Source of the DNA: Tremella fuciformis
Taxonomy: Eukaryota; Basidiomycota; Tremellomycetes; Tremellales; Tremellaceae
NCBI GenBank assembly: GCA_032768795.1
Contig: CP136492.1
Coordinates: 2,108,001-2,172,000 of the forward strand
Reading direction: 5' to 3'
DNA length: 64,000 nucleotides
Shown piece after piece: positions 31,262 through 41,148 of the stretch (positions within the stretch are counted from its first letter, which is position 1; the number at the start of each line of letters is the position of its first letter). A program made the translations under genes and the position numbers. The notes beneath the pieces are model-generated. The model had not been told where the DNA came from, searched no databases, and worked only from the letters and a program-made list of their open reading frames with translations.

Positions 31262-31564
31262 GACTGCCCGCCCGCCCCGAACCTACACATGATCACTGCT
31301 GAGGACGACGAGAAGGGCATCTATCCCATGTCTGCACCCAAGAGGAGAGCTCCAATACTGAGGTGAGTGCAGGTGCCAAAGCGAAGCTGATGCAAAGTCC
31401 TCGTGAGGGCCGACACAATGCTAAGAATGGTGGAAGGGGCATGCAATACACATACAGTACAGTACCGACAGGGAAAGAAGATTTACAGGCCAACCGTCAA
31501 GGTATGTAGAAGCAGCTTCATGTACTTCTTTTCGCTAGAGACCTTCACAGTCACTTTCGCCCTG
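31262..31564. other. Intergenic region, no feature recognised
   Basis: Short spacer between the small frame and A8; nothing seen. Confidence 0.3.
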
Positions 31565-32386
31565 CTAATTGTGCTCTTGGGGCTCGTGAGGGGAGATCGC
31601 GGCTGCCCCGCCTGCGTCGTCCGAGATGGGTCCTGCAGTGTTTAGACCGTCTAAACCAAGTGCAGCCATGAAATGAGACAGGCATTCTTGATCGAGCCTC
31701 CAGTCGGCTTGCGGACGTCGGCGGTCATTTGGGACCATGACACCGCTGTGAGAACCGCAGACGTCTGCGACTAAATGTCTGGCCTCTTCTATATGATCGT
31801 CTTCTACTGGAAACTGCTGATTGTTAAACCATTGCTGCAGGTCTGCCGAGCATTGCTCGGGGAGCCTTGACGAACCTGATGTAGGGGGTAAATCCGCGGT
31901 GGGCTTTCTCAAAATCTCGCATTGGTACCAATTGTCGTATAACTTGTAGGTGGAGATGATGGTGGCGCACATGGCGACTGTAAGACTTGCCACGAAAGCT
32001 TTGCTGGATAGAGAATCCGCGTAGCTTTCCCGCCTTCTGTTGTTGTGGCGCCATCTGTGAGTCGCAATGAATCGATTCGTACTCTCTCGGAATACCTTGC
32101 TGTCAAATTCCAGAAGTTTGTCGCTTTTCTCCAGAACAGACCGACAATTCTGAAGAAGACTTTGGATTGCGTCGCTCTGCCCTGCTTCGGATGCTGAGGT
32201 TATCAGCTGCTCCTGCAACACCGATTGACTTAGGAGCAAGCGGGCCATACGCAAATCTGTGATCAAGCTCGCATGCTCTATCCAAAACCTGAGTGAATTC
32301 CCACTCAGCCCGGCAGGGGGTTCGCGATGAGTCTCCGACTGTGGCTCTAGTCCAGCGTCTTCGGTCCCCGTATCTTGTTCCGGCAT
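31565..32386 (-). CDS. Family A single-pass membrane protein with helical N-terminus, A8
   Basis: A 273-residue protein from ATG 32386 (MPEQDTGTEDAGLEPQSETH). Residues 30-110 form a long predicted helix/coiled coil (LSQSVLQEQLITSASEAGQS, LLQNCRSVLEKSDKLLEFDS), unlike the disordered N-termini of its neighbours. A basic RWRHNNRRRES patch precedes the hydrophobic segment at about 130-148 (AFVASLTVAMCATIISTYKL), which fixes the likely cytosolic side. The C-terminal domain includes NNQQFPVEDDHIEEARHLVA and DQECLSHFMAALGL, the latter at the place of the acidic-Trp block but with Cys-Leu instead of Trp. Function unknown. Confidence 0.6.
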   Translation of the reverse strand: MPEQDTGTEDAGLEPQSETHREPPAGLSGNSLRFWIEHASLITDLRMARLLLSQSVLQEQLITSASEAGQSDAIQSLLQNCRSVLEKSDKLLEFDSKVFRESTNRFIATHRWRHNNRRRESYADSLSSKAFVASLTVAMCATIISTYKLYDNWYQCEILRKPTADLPPTSGSSRLPEQCSADLQQWFNNQQFPVEDDHIEEARHLVADVCGSHSGVMVPNDRRRPQADWRLDQECLSHFMAALGLDGLNTAGPISDDAGGAAAISPHEPQEHN

Positions 32387-33425
32387 GATCTGCTGTGAGT
32401 TCGCTGGAAGTCTTGAACGCGACCGAATAAGCTGCGGGATGTCTGTCAGGCGAACAGGTGGGGACGGTCTTGCCACTGCTCCTTATTATTTATACCTCGC
32501 GCCGTCATCTCACCATTCATGAACTGTCAGGTCGACGTGACAAGGGATTGATTAAGGCGTGCGCAAATGTACGGTCTTCTTCCTTACAGCTGCTCGCCTT
32601 TTGCAATAGCAGTTTCAAATGTCCCCCAGGGCATTTCACGCATCGTCGGCAATTCCATTAGAAGGGAGTTTTGCTTCGAGACAAACCGATTCCCAATGAA
32701 GAAATGTGATTGCGATCTAGAGCTGATTTGGTGCCCCGGAAGCCGGAGACGCAAGACTTGAATGGCACGACAGCTTGACACTCGTTGCGGACGACTGAGC
32801 GCCGGCGAGTGGCCTGGTCCACTCGATGTGGCTACGAATCCTGTGTGCCCATCTTCCTGATAACAAGTACTCTTCTGAAACTGCAATGAGGGCCCTCTGC
32901 CCTCCTACAAGTGCGATACCAAGCCGAGCCGGGGAGATCAGCATGTATGTAATTAAGCGGGCGACTGTCAGTTATAAGTTGGTCGATTTCTTCCAGGGCC
33001 CGTTCGATCGCGATCAGGGTCCGGGCTGGACTCGAGATCTGCGGCCCGTCGATTGTACAAGGTGAAGTCGGTATCCGGGAAAAAAAGGGTGATCTACGCA
33101 GCTTGCAGCCCGTCATATGAGGAGAGATAGTGGAACCGTCCCGCCGCTGGCAAAAAGTCGGTCCGCTTTCACAAGAACGCACCGCTGAAGTGACTCGGGG
33201 CTTGGCCGTCGAATTGACTTGCCGATGTTTCCTGTCAGGAATCTCTGTTCCATGCAACCTCGGGAAGATCTTAGTTTCATCCGTGCGCGATCGTGAATTT
33301 CCACGGCGATGTGCTGTTCTTACATCGATCAACCTCACAGCATCGATACTGTGTGTACGAGAAACATCTGTACATGCGGTATCTGGACAGGAGATAGTGT
33401 AATAAGCGAGGCCCAAGGTGCATAT
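32387..33425. other. Intergenic region of about 1 kb, no gene accepted
   Basis: Several short frames lack ATG starts or family similarity. Nothing else recognised. Confidence 0.3.
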
Positions 33426-34016
33426 TTACGATTGCTGCTGGGGCTCGTTCCCCTCAGACTCCTTCGACTGAGAGTCGGTCTTGGGAGGTACGAGATCCGC
33501 GTTACCCAGGCCAACATCGTTCGCAAGGAACCCCATGTCGCTAAGAATGAAGTCCTTGAAGATGTCAAACCAGCTCGTATCGGGTTCATTGCGACTCAAG
33601 CTGCCTTGTTCTCGAGTAGACGTAGCTACCGTCAAGGAGGCGTCTGTCGTACTCGAGTCAACTGGGCATTGATTAAGCGGCATCAGACTTAGACTGGACT
33701 GAGCTTGGCACGTCGGCGGCTTGGTTGCCGATACCGATCCGGGCCCCATCTCAGTGCTCGACTCGGTACCTCGCCAGCGACGTTGACACGTATCCAGTGC
33801 CAAAGCGCTGCCAAGGATGTAGATGGCTACCCAAGGTCTGAACTCCGGATCCTCCAACAAGCCTTCAGGCTCTCGCCGACGAGGCGGACCTTGCCTTCGA
33901 GGAGGGTCTTCTTCCACTACTGCGGGTGGAGTCGGAGCCCGTGTACTGGTACTGCTCTCTGAAGGAGCTGGAGATCCGGCCGTAGGTTCCGATTCGGCGC
34001 GCTCCTGATGCTGCAT
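33426..34016 (-). CDS. Family A membrane-protein relative, A9
   Basis: A 196-residue protein from ATG 34016 (MQHQERAESEPTAGSPAPSE). Pro/Ser/Glu-rich N-terminus with a basic stretch (PRRQGPPRRREPEG) before a short hydrophobic segment at about 61-76 (PWVAIYILGSALALD). The C-terminal domain is Ser/Thr-rich and has RNEPDTSWFDIFKDFILSDM, which fills the acidic-Trp position (D-T-S-W-x-x-I/F). The tail is acidic/Gln-rich. Position, strand and layout place it in family A; overall identity is low. Confidence 0.52.
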   Translation of the reverse strand: MQHQERAESEPTAGSPAPSESSTSTRAPTPPAVVEEDPPRRQGPPRRREPEGLLEDPEFRPWVAIYILGSALALDTCQRRWRGTESSTEMGPGSVSATKPPTCQAQSSLSLMPLNQCPVDSSTTDASLTVATSTREQGSLSRNEPDTSWFDIFKDFILSDMGFLANDVGLGNADLVPPKTDSQSKESEGNEPQQQS

Positions 34017-34849
34017 GATCAGTTGATAGGTGAAAGTAAACCCAAAAGTCGCTCTTCTCTTTCGCAAGGGTGTGAGGGACTTGAGGTACAACGGTCACTT
34101 CCAAGCCGTTCACCAACCCCCAATATCCCATTGCCCTTCCGCCCTAAGAAGGGTATGGGGTCTCTCCGGGGGAAATAACCAATACTACCATTCGCAAATG
34201 TACATCGGAAATCACACTCTGGTATATCACCTTGAGTCTCGCACATCAAAATCTCAAATCCCAGGTGACAATCGTCAGTAAGTTTCCACTGCTCGACCGC
34301 GAGATGTGAATGGACGCTAGATCCAGCAAGAAGGGTGAAGACTGGCTGTCCAATGACGATACGCTCTCGAAGACAACAAGCAAATTTCTTCTCGTGTTAC
34401 GGTGTGAGTGGCAGTGAAGCGGAACCTAGGCAAGTCACACCTGCGCCCCCCCCCCCCCCCCCCGGTCTCCCCCCTTGCCCTTTCCTTTTTCCGCCCCCGC
34501 CACAGCCGCTTCTCATATTTTTTTGCATAATCTGAGCATCACACCCGAATGTTGGTGCTCGCCAGGAATAGGCAGTTCTGTTGAACAGTAAGCACCGCAA
34601 ACGCCTCATACCCACCGGAACTGCCTCTTTGGGTCGGATGCGGCGCAGAACAATAAAACGACGGCCATCCTGCCGTGCGTATATGTAGATTCGGCCCAAG
34701 AGGGCGAATGCAGCCACCCTAATGATGCAGCAAGTTTGCATGAGCTATCTGGCATGAGACCCGGGAAGTCAGCGGCACTGAAGCTCAAACCCTTAAGCTG
34801 GTGGTCAGATCCATGCAAGCAGTCAGACTCTACTGTCTGGAGCGTTTTC
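34017..34849. other. Intergenic region containing an 18-nt poly-C run
   Basis: C18 at 34446-34463 within a C-rich stretch. No gene accepted; the region separates A9 and A10. Confidence 0.35.
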
Positions 34850-35641
34850 TCAGCTCCCCTCAGAATTGTCCATCGAACCGCTGTCCAGCGCTGAGCTTGG
34901 GCCATTGGCGGCGTCTTTCATCAATGCGTCTACAAACTCGGGCAGATGTTCCGATTCTGTCGTGCAAGTCTCTTGACCGCCGCCCTTGAGCACTGCTGCC
35001 GGGTTGTGTGTATCGAAACCGAGCTCTTGGTCATCGACGGCCGCGGCGGTTTGGTCGACCTGCACCGAGCCTAACTGTATAGACGACGCTGCCAGACTGT
35101 TGATGTCGGTAGTGGTCTGAGGTGCGTCGTTGTGGGCGGAAGCGTTCGACTTCTGCAGCCAGACACGGGCTGCACAGGACAATGTTGCTCCTGCGACGGT
35201 ACTGAAGAGAACAACATTTCTCAGAGTGGCGGTTCTTCGCGAGAGTTCAGCGGTATTCTCTTTCAAGATCGCCACGTTGTCCGGCAGGCTAAGCTGTGCT
35301 TGCCGCTCGACATCAACTGAGCCGACGGAATGCTTCTCTGATGAGCCGTACATGTTGTGCCCTTCGGACTCAAAATCTTGACGCGCTCGAAGTAGGCAGA
35401 GCAGTGAATCAGCCTCGAGGTTACTGAAGTCCTCCTCTTCACCTGTTGGGGGGAATTGCATATCGTGTAGAGTGCCTGCGAGTGGCTGCTCCGCCCCTGG
35501 AACAGCGGTGGGCTGCGTGAGATCCTGTTGTGTCCCGGTGGCGGATTCGCCACTTATCTGGACAATATTGTCGAAGTTGCCCTTTGGCTTCGAGTCGTGA
35601 TCATCAAGTGACCCGACCTTAGTGGTTTGCTCTTCGGCCAT
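34850..35641 (-). CDS. Family A single-pass membrane protein, A10
   Basis: A 263-residue protein from ATG 35641 (MAEEQTTKVGSLDDHDSKPK). Long acidic N-terminus with FPPTGEEEDFSNLEADSLLC, a short helix LPDNVAILKENTAELSRRTA, then a hydrophobic segment at about 142-160 (VVLFSTVAGATLSCAARVWL). The C-terminal domain is Thr/Asp-rich and contains CTTESEHLPEFVDALMKDA, a Trp-less version of the family block (acidic residues followed by FVDAL). No known domain. Confidence 0.55.
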   Translation of the reverse strand: MAEEQTTKVGSLDDHDSKPKGNFDNIVQISGESATGTQQDLTQPTAVPGAEQPLAGTLHDMQFPPTGEEEDFSNLEADSLLCLLRARQDFESEGHNMYGSSEKHSVGSVDVERQAQLSLPDNVAILKENTAELSRRTATLRNVVLFSTVAGATLSCAARVWLQKSNASAHNDAPQTTTDINSLAASSIQLGSVQVDQTAAAVDDQELGFDTHNPAAVLKGGGQETCTTESEHLPEFVDALMKDAANGPSSALDSGSMDNSEGS

Positions 35642-36545
35642 CTTCGCTGATCGGACTCGGTTGTGGTCCGTGCGCACGCGGGTGGAGCCCAAATGCTTCA
35701 GAGGTGAAGAATGCGGGGTACAATCTACGAGGCCAGAATATGTGCGGGGGGATAGGCAAGATCGTAACGACCGGGGGGCATTTACCTCCCAACGGGCTTT
35801 TTTATTCTGGCGACGTTTGCTGGCATCTCATTTGCACAGGACAGGAACAAAGGTAGCGAGTAACGGAATTCACATCAAGGAAGGCCAAAGGACCAGCTCG
35901 CATGCTCTTGGCAATATTGGGCGTGGATGTCAATTGGTTCAGCCAGAATGGCCAATCAGAACAACCCTTCGTCTTCTTTTTGGCAACATCTCCTTTCGCA
36001 AAGCGTGCGATAGATCATATGTTGTGGACCAAACGGAAATCTGCTTTGGCAAATTTATCGCCCATGAACGCCGCCAGGTGGACAACTGAAATCACCAATC
36101 TTCACAGTCCAAGGGCGCATTTGACCTCGCGGAGCGAACGAACATACTCGAACCTGTCAGGCGGATTTCGTGCTGCAATTGCCCTGCTCGAACGGGAATT
36201 CCCAACTTCCGTGATCCCGTCAATGACCGTGCCACTTTTGCCGGCGGCGAAATCGACGGGATAACAGCTAGACGTGGAAGAGGCGTGTCCAACACCGAGA
36301 TGCCTTGATGGTGCGCTTGCAGATACATGAGTGCGCAATACAGCAACTGAAGCAACGGTGCTGCTACCTCGCTGAGGCCCATGTGAGCGTATTCGAACAC
36401 AGAGAAAGGTGGTGCCGGAAACGCTCAGACATGTCCCAGTCGCACGAGCTGCCTGCGGGCGTTAGTGGCTTCCGTGCACAAGGAGGTGTACACAGATGCA
36501 TAAGGAGAACGAAAGTATCAGGTCCGAGAGTATGACAGTTAAGGT
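35642..36545. other. Intergenic region, no feature recognised
   Basis: About 0.9 kb between A10 and A11 without an acceptable gene. Confidence 0.3.
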
Positions 36546-37274
36546 TCACCCTCTCACAGTTCTGCTATAATGTATCGGGACAACTTCGGTCAGGAATGCA
36601 CTCCACTCCTCCTTACCCAACTTACTTATCGTTGAAGACTGATCAGCGTTCAACGACAACTCCTTCGCCTTGTCGCCCCTGTGCGCCAAGAAAAACTTGG
36701 CATCCGGCAGAAGACCTTGGAGAAACTCATGCTGACTGACTTGATTTTCACTTCCTCGATCAAGAGCAGCGCACTGACCGCCATCTGCGTGCGAAGCGCA
36801 GATGTAAATGGTTTGGTCTGAAAAGATGTGCGCGTCACACCGAGGCTCGAGCTCGGAGGGCATCTCAGACTTGATTTGACACATTGGTGCTGTCTCAGCA
36901 AGAGAGACAGCCGCACGAGCAGTCGAGAGTGTGCCCGGCGAGGCGAGATCGAAATGGCTCGAGGTGCAGTAGCCAGCCGCACCCAAAGCAGCTGCGCCCA
37001 CTAGAGCGGTGATCCATGCGCAAGCCGACCCAGTGCAACGACGGGACTGAGAGGTGCTACCCTCAGTTCGATCTTCCGTGGGTCGGGTCCTGACGTATTG
37101 AAACCTATCTTGCTGGAGAAGGGTCTCCTCAGCGCTGTTAGTGTCTTCGTGGTCACTTGGAGGAGTGTCGGTCAAGTCTGATCTGTGGAACACTTCGGGC
37201 ATGACGGCGTCGCCAATCTGGCCACTCGAGCGATATGGCTCACCCGACTCTATCGATGGCATAATGGCAGCCAT
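36546..37274 (-). CDS. Family A single-pass membrane protein, A11
   Basis: A 242-residue single-exon protein. Acidic N-terminus (SDLTDTPPSDHEDTNSAEET), basic patch before the hydrophobic segment at about 84-102 (ACAWITALVGAAALGAAGYC), then MCQIKSEMPSELEPRCDAHI and TIYICASHADGGQCAALDRG, giving four to five cysteines that could form disulfides on the non-cytosolic side. It ends with SKLGKEEWSAFLTEVVPIHY, one of the clearest copies of the acidic-Trp signature. Function unknown. Confidence 0.63.
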   Translation of the reverse strand: MAAIMPSIESGEPYRSSGQIGDAVMPEVFHRSDLTDTPPSDHEDTNSAEETLLQQDRFQYVRTRPTEDRTEGSTSQSRRCTGSACAWITALVGAAALGAAGYCTSSHFDLASPGTLSTARAAVSLAETAPMCQIKSEMPSELEPRCDAHIFSDQTIYICASHADGGQCAALDRGSENQVSQHEFLQGLLPDAKFFLAHRGDKAKELSLNADQSSTISKLGKEEWSAFLTEVVPIHYSRTVRG

Positions 37275-37742
37275 GTATTATGTGCCAATTGGAGTGAGCA
37301 GCGATCTAGTCGGGTTGTCGCAATGGCGTGGCCAGTTTTGTCAAAGCAGAAAGATCGACCGTCTGGCACTTTCTCAAGCCTCCTCAAGTTCATGTAGCGG
37401 TGCGCGAAAGGAGGACATTTGCAAAGGGCTACCCTCCATTCAGACACTCTTGCGACGAGTCATTTGAATTTATGCAGGGAGAGAAGCCACGAGCCTGCCG
37501 GGGACTGCTCATCGACTTTCCCTAAGTGAGCGATGCTACGAGAAAAGACGTGACTATATAGCAGGTCGGCCAAGAACTACAGACGGTAAGGGGTGTCTTC
37601 GAAGCCATTGTAGAGTCGCAGCAATACGACGACCCTGTCATCATCGCACCACAGTGCCAAAGGCTGCAGTATATGCGCCAACGAGTTGACAAATTATGCA
37701 TACAGGTCGAGGTTGCGGAAGTGAAATAACGAAGCATCAAGC
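37275..37742. other. Intergenic region, no feature recognised
   Basis: Spacer between A11 and A12; nothing seen. Confidence 0.3.
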
Positions 37743-38414
37743 CTATACGCGTACAAGCTGTTGGGTTCGACCTGGAACGCTGAGAAAGTCGTACTTGAGA
37801 ACTACCCATTCGTCTCCGATCAGCTCGAATGACTTTATCTGTCCGGACGCGTCGGCAGTGAGGGACTTCTCGGCCTCAGTGAGGGTGTAATGAGCTCTGT
37901 AGACCGTGGCCTCAGGGTCAGTGTCACGGAGCAATTCGGACGGCACTGGATCCTCAAAAGAGTCGGGCTTCACGATCGAGCATTTGGCGCCCCTAGCCGT
38001 TGGAACACAAATCAATGAGGCCGTCGAATCCGGATCATAGGCATGAGCCGTATTTCTAGTTGCGCTACCCGTATAAGGCTTGAGCGCATGAGGCTTGCTT
38101 TTATAAGGCTTGGGCATGTAAGGCTTGACCTCAATCTTATGTGTTTTGGGGCTGAAAGTGCAATAAGCGTCGACGATGATGAGTGAAATAGCGGCCAGGG
38201 GCCCCCACGGCACAGACGCCCCCACAGTACGCACGGTCCTCACGGCGCTGTCCCAAGCTCGACCGAGTCGCCCCTTGGGCTGAGCGGTGTCAATGGTTGT
38301 TTCCGCCTCGGGAGCGGCTCCTTGTGGCGTGTCGCCGCCCGTGCTGTCCTCAGCTCCGGTGGGGTGCGAGCTTTGACTGTCCTCTGTCGCCCTCGTGTCA
38401 CCTTCTGTATCCAT
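37743..38414 (-). CDS. Family A single-pass membrane protein with Lys-Pro-Tyr repeats, A12
   Basis: A 223-residue protein. N-terminus acidic (MDTEGDTRATEDSQSSHPTG); hydrophobic segment at about 64-84 (VPWGPLAAISLIIVDAYC). Directly after it comes a Lys/Pro/Tyr stretch (VKPYMPKPYKSKPHALKPY) encoded by a 30-bp DNA repeat. Then LICVPTARGAKCSIVKPDSF with a Cys pair, HYTLTEAEKSLTADASGQI and FELIGDEWVVLKYDFL, two acidic blocks like the family signature, the second with Trp. Function unknown. Confidence 0.6.
   Translation of the reverse strand: MDTEGDTRATEDSQSSHPTGAEDSTGGDTPQGAAPEAETTIDTAQPKGRLGRAWDSAVRTVRTVGASVPWGPLAAISLIIVDAYCTFSPKTHKIEVKPYMPKPYKSKPHALKPYTGSATRNTAHAYDPDSTASLICVPTARGAKCSIVKPDSFEDPVPSELLRDTDPEATVYRAHYTLTEAEKSLTADASGQIKSFELIGDEWVVLKYDFLSVPGRTQQLVRV
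38071..38130 (+). repeat. 30-bp direct repeat inside A12
   Basis: Two 30-bp units, each made of two 15-bp halves around AAGGCTTG or AGGCTTG. On the minus strand they encode the K-P-Y/H repeats just outside the predicted membrane segment. Confidence 0.75.
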
Positions 38415-38989
38415 TGCGTCGACGTGTGACGTACGCTACAACTGTCTGAATTTGTGTTGAGCCTGTCAGAGCACGTAGAGAATTGGGGAAAGACTTTCGA
38501 CCCAATCCATCTGTTTTACAGGCCACGCTGAGCCCATCCCTGCTGTAGTCTGGCCCACCAATGGCTGAAAGGGCGTTTCACTTGGCAAGAGGACAACAGA
38601 AGATGCCATGACGCTGTGTAAAAATGCGAAGCTGGAGCCTCGGCTGGTGGGGCAGACTGTTTGACTGTACATCATAGGAGTTCTCGGCCTCCCAACCAGT
38701 TTCAGCATGAACACGACAGCTATGCCGCTGACCCGAAAGAACGACGCACGCAGACTATGTAGAGAGCGAATGGCAATCCACTCGTGATTCTCCTTTCACT
38801 GTCCGGCGTGATTCTCGCCTTAAGAACTCTCATAGATGTGATATACAGCGTCATGCATCCGTGAGAGGCAAAGTGCCCACATTGAGAGAACAACACAGTG
38901 AAAAGAAGAGAAATGTTCGATGACAGGGCGTCTCAGCCTGACTGTCATGTCCCAGACCGCAGTCAAAGAACGAGACACGCTCATCCCTT
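38415..38989. other. Intergenic region, no feature recognised
   Basis: Spacer between A12 and A13; an 82-codon minus-strand frame is present but unconvincing. Confidence 0.3.
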
Positions 38990-39496
38990 CTATTGTTCGT
39001 CTTTGGTCGTGGAGTCACGCTGACCAGAGGATTCCGCTACCGTCGACGAAGACGAAGAGTACGACGGAGTCACAGTGGGAGTCGGTACAGCAGCAGCCGC
39101 CTCAGCCGGGCACGTGGGCTCGGTGAACGGAAGCTGGACAGAACAGACGGAAGGGGCTGCCGTCGTTGTGTTGGGTACCGCTGGGGCATTCCCCGTCAAT
39201 TGGAACGCGATTTGCGTTATTATGCCGGCTGCGGTGAGTGGGACAGCCATCTTCGCAAGAGTCGTCGTCGAGGGAGGGCCCGGCGTTCTGTTTGCGCGAC
39301 CACTGCTACTACCGCCACTGCCACCGCCAGCACCGCTATTGCTGCCAACGCTATCGCCCTTGGGCATCTTGGTCGAGACGATCGACTCAAATTTGTCACG
39401 TTCCTCAGTGGGGTCGACCTGAGTTTGGGTGGTGTCAACGGTCTCTGGGGAGCTGCCGCGGCTGGAGTCCCGCTCAGCCTTTTCTTCTCCTGGCAT
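38990..39496 (-). CDS. Family A-like membrane protein with Gly/Ser linker, A13
   Basis: A 168-residue protein (MPGEEKAERDSSRGSSPETV). Acidic N-terminus, a Gly/Ser linker (SNSGAGGGSGGSSSG), a hydrophobic segment at about 82-100 (AKMAVPLTAAGIITQIAFQL) and a short Ser/Thr/Pro-rich C-terminal part with SVCSVQLPFTEPTCPAEA. The acidic-Trp block is missing, so this is either a shortened family A member or an unrelated single-pass protein. It is the last gene of the array before conserved genes resume. Confidence 0.5.
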   Translation of the reverse strand: MPGEEKAERDSSRGSSPETVDTTQTQVDPTEERDKFESIVSTKMPKGDSVGSNSGAGGGSGGSSSGRANRTPGPPSTTTLAKMAVPLTAAGIITQIAFQLTGNAPAVPNTTTAAPSVCSVQLPFTEPTCPAEAAAAVPTPTVTPSYSSSSSTVAESSGQRDSTTKDEQ

Positions 39497-39774
39497 TGTC
39501 CTTACTGATACTGGGGATACAGACTGACGGTAAGAGAATGGCTTGTCGTTTGCGCGAGGAATGATTCAGACAAGAAGGCTGCGCCCACCCTCAAGCAAAC
39601 TTCTTATACCTCTCATGCCTGTCACTCCATTCACGACGTTGGCCTGGCCTACTTGAAAGGAGCCCACTTGATCGCCAACAAGCTGCATGGAAGATTCGTG
39701 ATCGCGGCGGCCGGCAATTCGATATATCGCAATATTTACCAACACGCATGAGGCCTTATCAATGGTGCAGCGTT

Positions 39775-40906
39775 CTACGCCACGCCCTTGCCAATACCGG
39801 GAAAGAGCACGCCCGTGCTATTCCGATACGCCTGCCAATCTGCGTCCTTGCCCCACTTCTCCTCGGCCTTGGTCTCGAGCGGCGGGACACCACTGGCGTA
39901 CCTCAAGAGGAGGTACGAGAACAGCGGAGAGGCATACACAACGTACCGCGCAGGCGAAGCGAGGATCAGCGCCAGCGTCGGCGGGCCGAACTGCAAGAGC
40001 ACCTCGCCGAGGTAGCTTATCGTCAGCCCGTGCATGGCGTCGAGGAGGGGTGGTGCTAACTTTGGATGCCGAGAGTAGGCCCACACGCCGGACGAGATGA
40101 ACTTTTCCTCGTGTTTCTTCGCGTCCTTTTCTTTCCGCCACGCGCTCTTTTCTGTCACTCAGCGCTGTGAGGCACAGATGAGATGGAGCTCACCCCTGTC
40201 GGCAATCATCTCCAGCCCGATCCCGCCTGCCCAAATGCCTACGCCGAGCAAGTCCCGGATACCCAGCGCCGGATGTGCACTGCGCGGCAAGACATTCAGC
40301 AACACCGCCGGCAGCGTGACAAACGTGATCCATGTCGCTTGGCCCAGCCACGCGCCAGAAAACACGAGAGGCTTTGTCTTGATCTCGTCAAAGCGCGAGT
40401 CCTTGCCGGACTTGGCGATGCGCTGCCTTTTAGCCTTGAGTGTGATCTTAGCAGAGGAGGGGACTCGCCTGGGCGAGGAAGGTCCCGAGTCGACCGGCCC
40501 AGAAGAAGATCATGGCTGATACGAGCAGCTGCCTCGGGTGGAAATTGGCAGTGGTCGGTGCTGGCCAGGTCACCTTCTGACCAGCAATCAGACCGCGGAC
40601 TTGGGGATAATACTGTCAAGTATCAGCCTCTCTCGCTCCCCGATTGAACCTGGTCTTGTCTGGGAGACTCACCAGCGCCAGAGCCGTCGCCGAGATATGC
40701 CCTATCGCCCCAGCCAGATCGTAAAACTTCTCCGTCTGCGCCGGGACAGCATACGCCGCGAATGCAGCTTGGAGACCGTACCTATCCCATCAGCTAGCCG
40801 CCCGGGTGTCGGGGGTGAGTTGGGGATCTCACGTGCAGCCGACCACGCCGGCGAGGCGGGAGGCTGTCCCTGCGTGCAGACCGAGAAAGCTCATGCTGCT
40901 GCCCAT
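39775..40906 (-). CDS. DUF1295 / steroid 5-alpha-reductase-like integral membrane protein
   Basis: Six exons (40906-40833, 40781-40673, 40612-40469, 40422-40194, 40151-40061, 40015-39775) give 295 residues. The C-terminal signature VWAYSRHPNYLGEVLLQFG is the canonical block of DUF1295 and isoprenylcysteine-methyltransferase-like reductases; it appears only after removing a 45-nt intron that is itself a multiple of three. Several hydrophobic segments, e.g. WITFVTLPAVLLNVL and LLGVGIWAGGIGLEMIADR. The third intron (40468-40423) starts GC, not GT (CAG then GCGAGT). Likely an NAD(P)H-dependent reductase or methyltransferase-fold protein of ER or other membranes; substrate unknown. Confidence 0.88.
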
Positions 40907-41148
40907 TATCCGTCTGAGCGGGTCAGCGAGAGTATGTGACTCGTAGCGTATATGTACGTTGCCAGACAGTTGCCCACGAATGCGGTTGGCAGCGATAGTA
41001 ACTAGAGAGGAAGAGGAATCGATCGAAACATAGGCCATGGGTGTATTGCGTCATAGCCGAGGTACGGGGTCTGTCACCGAGATCCTTATATTCCGACGCC
41101 GACACTCAACAAGCAGTATATTACAAGCAACAAGCAGCTATGGGTAAT

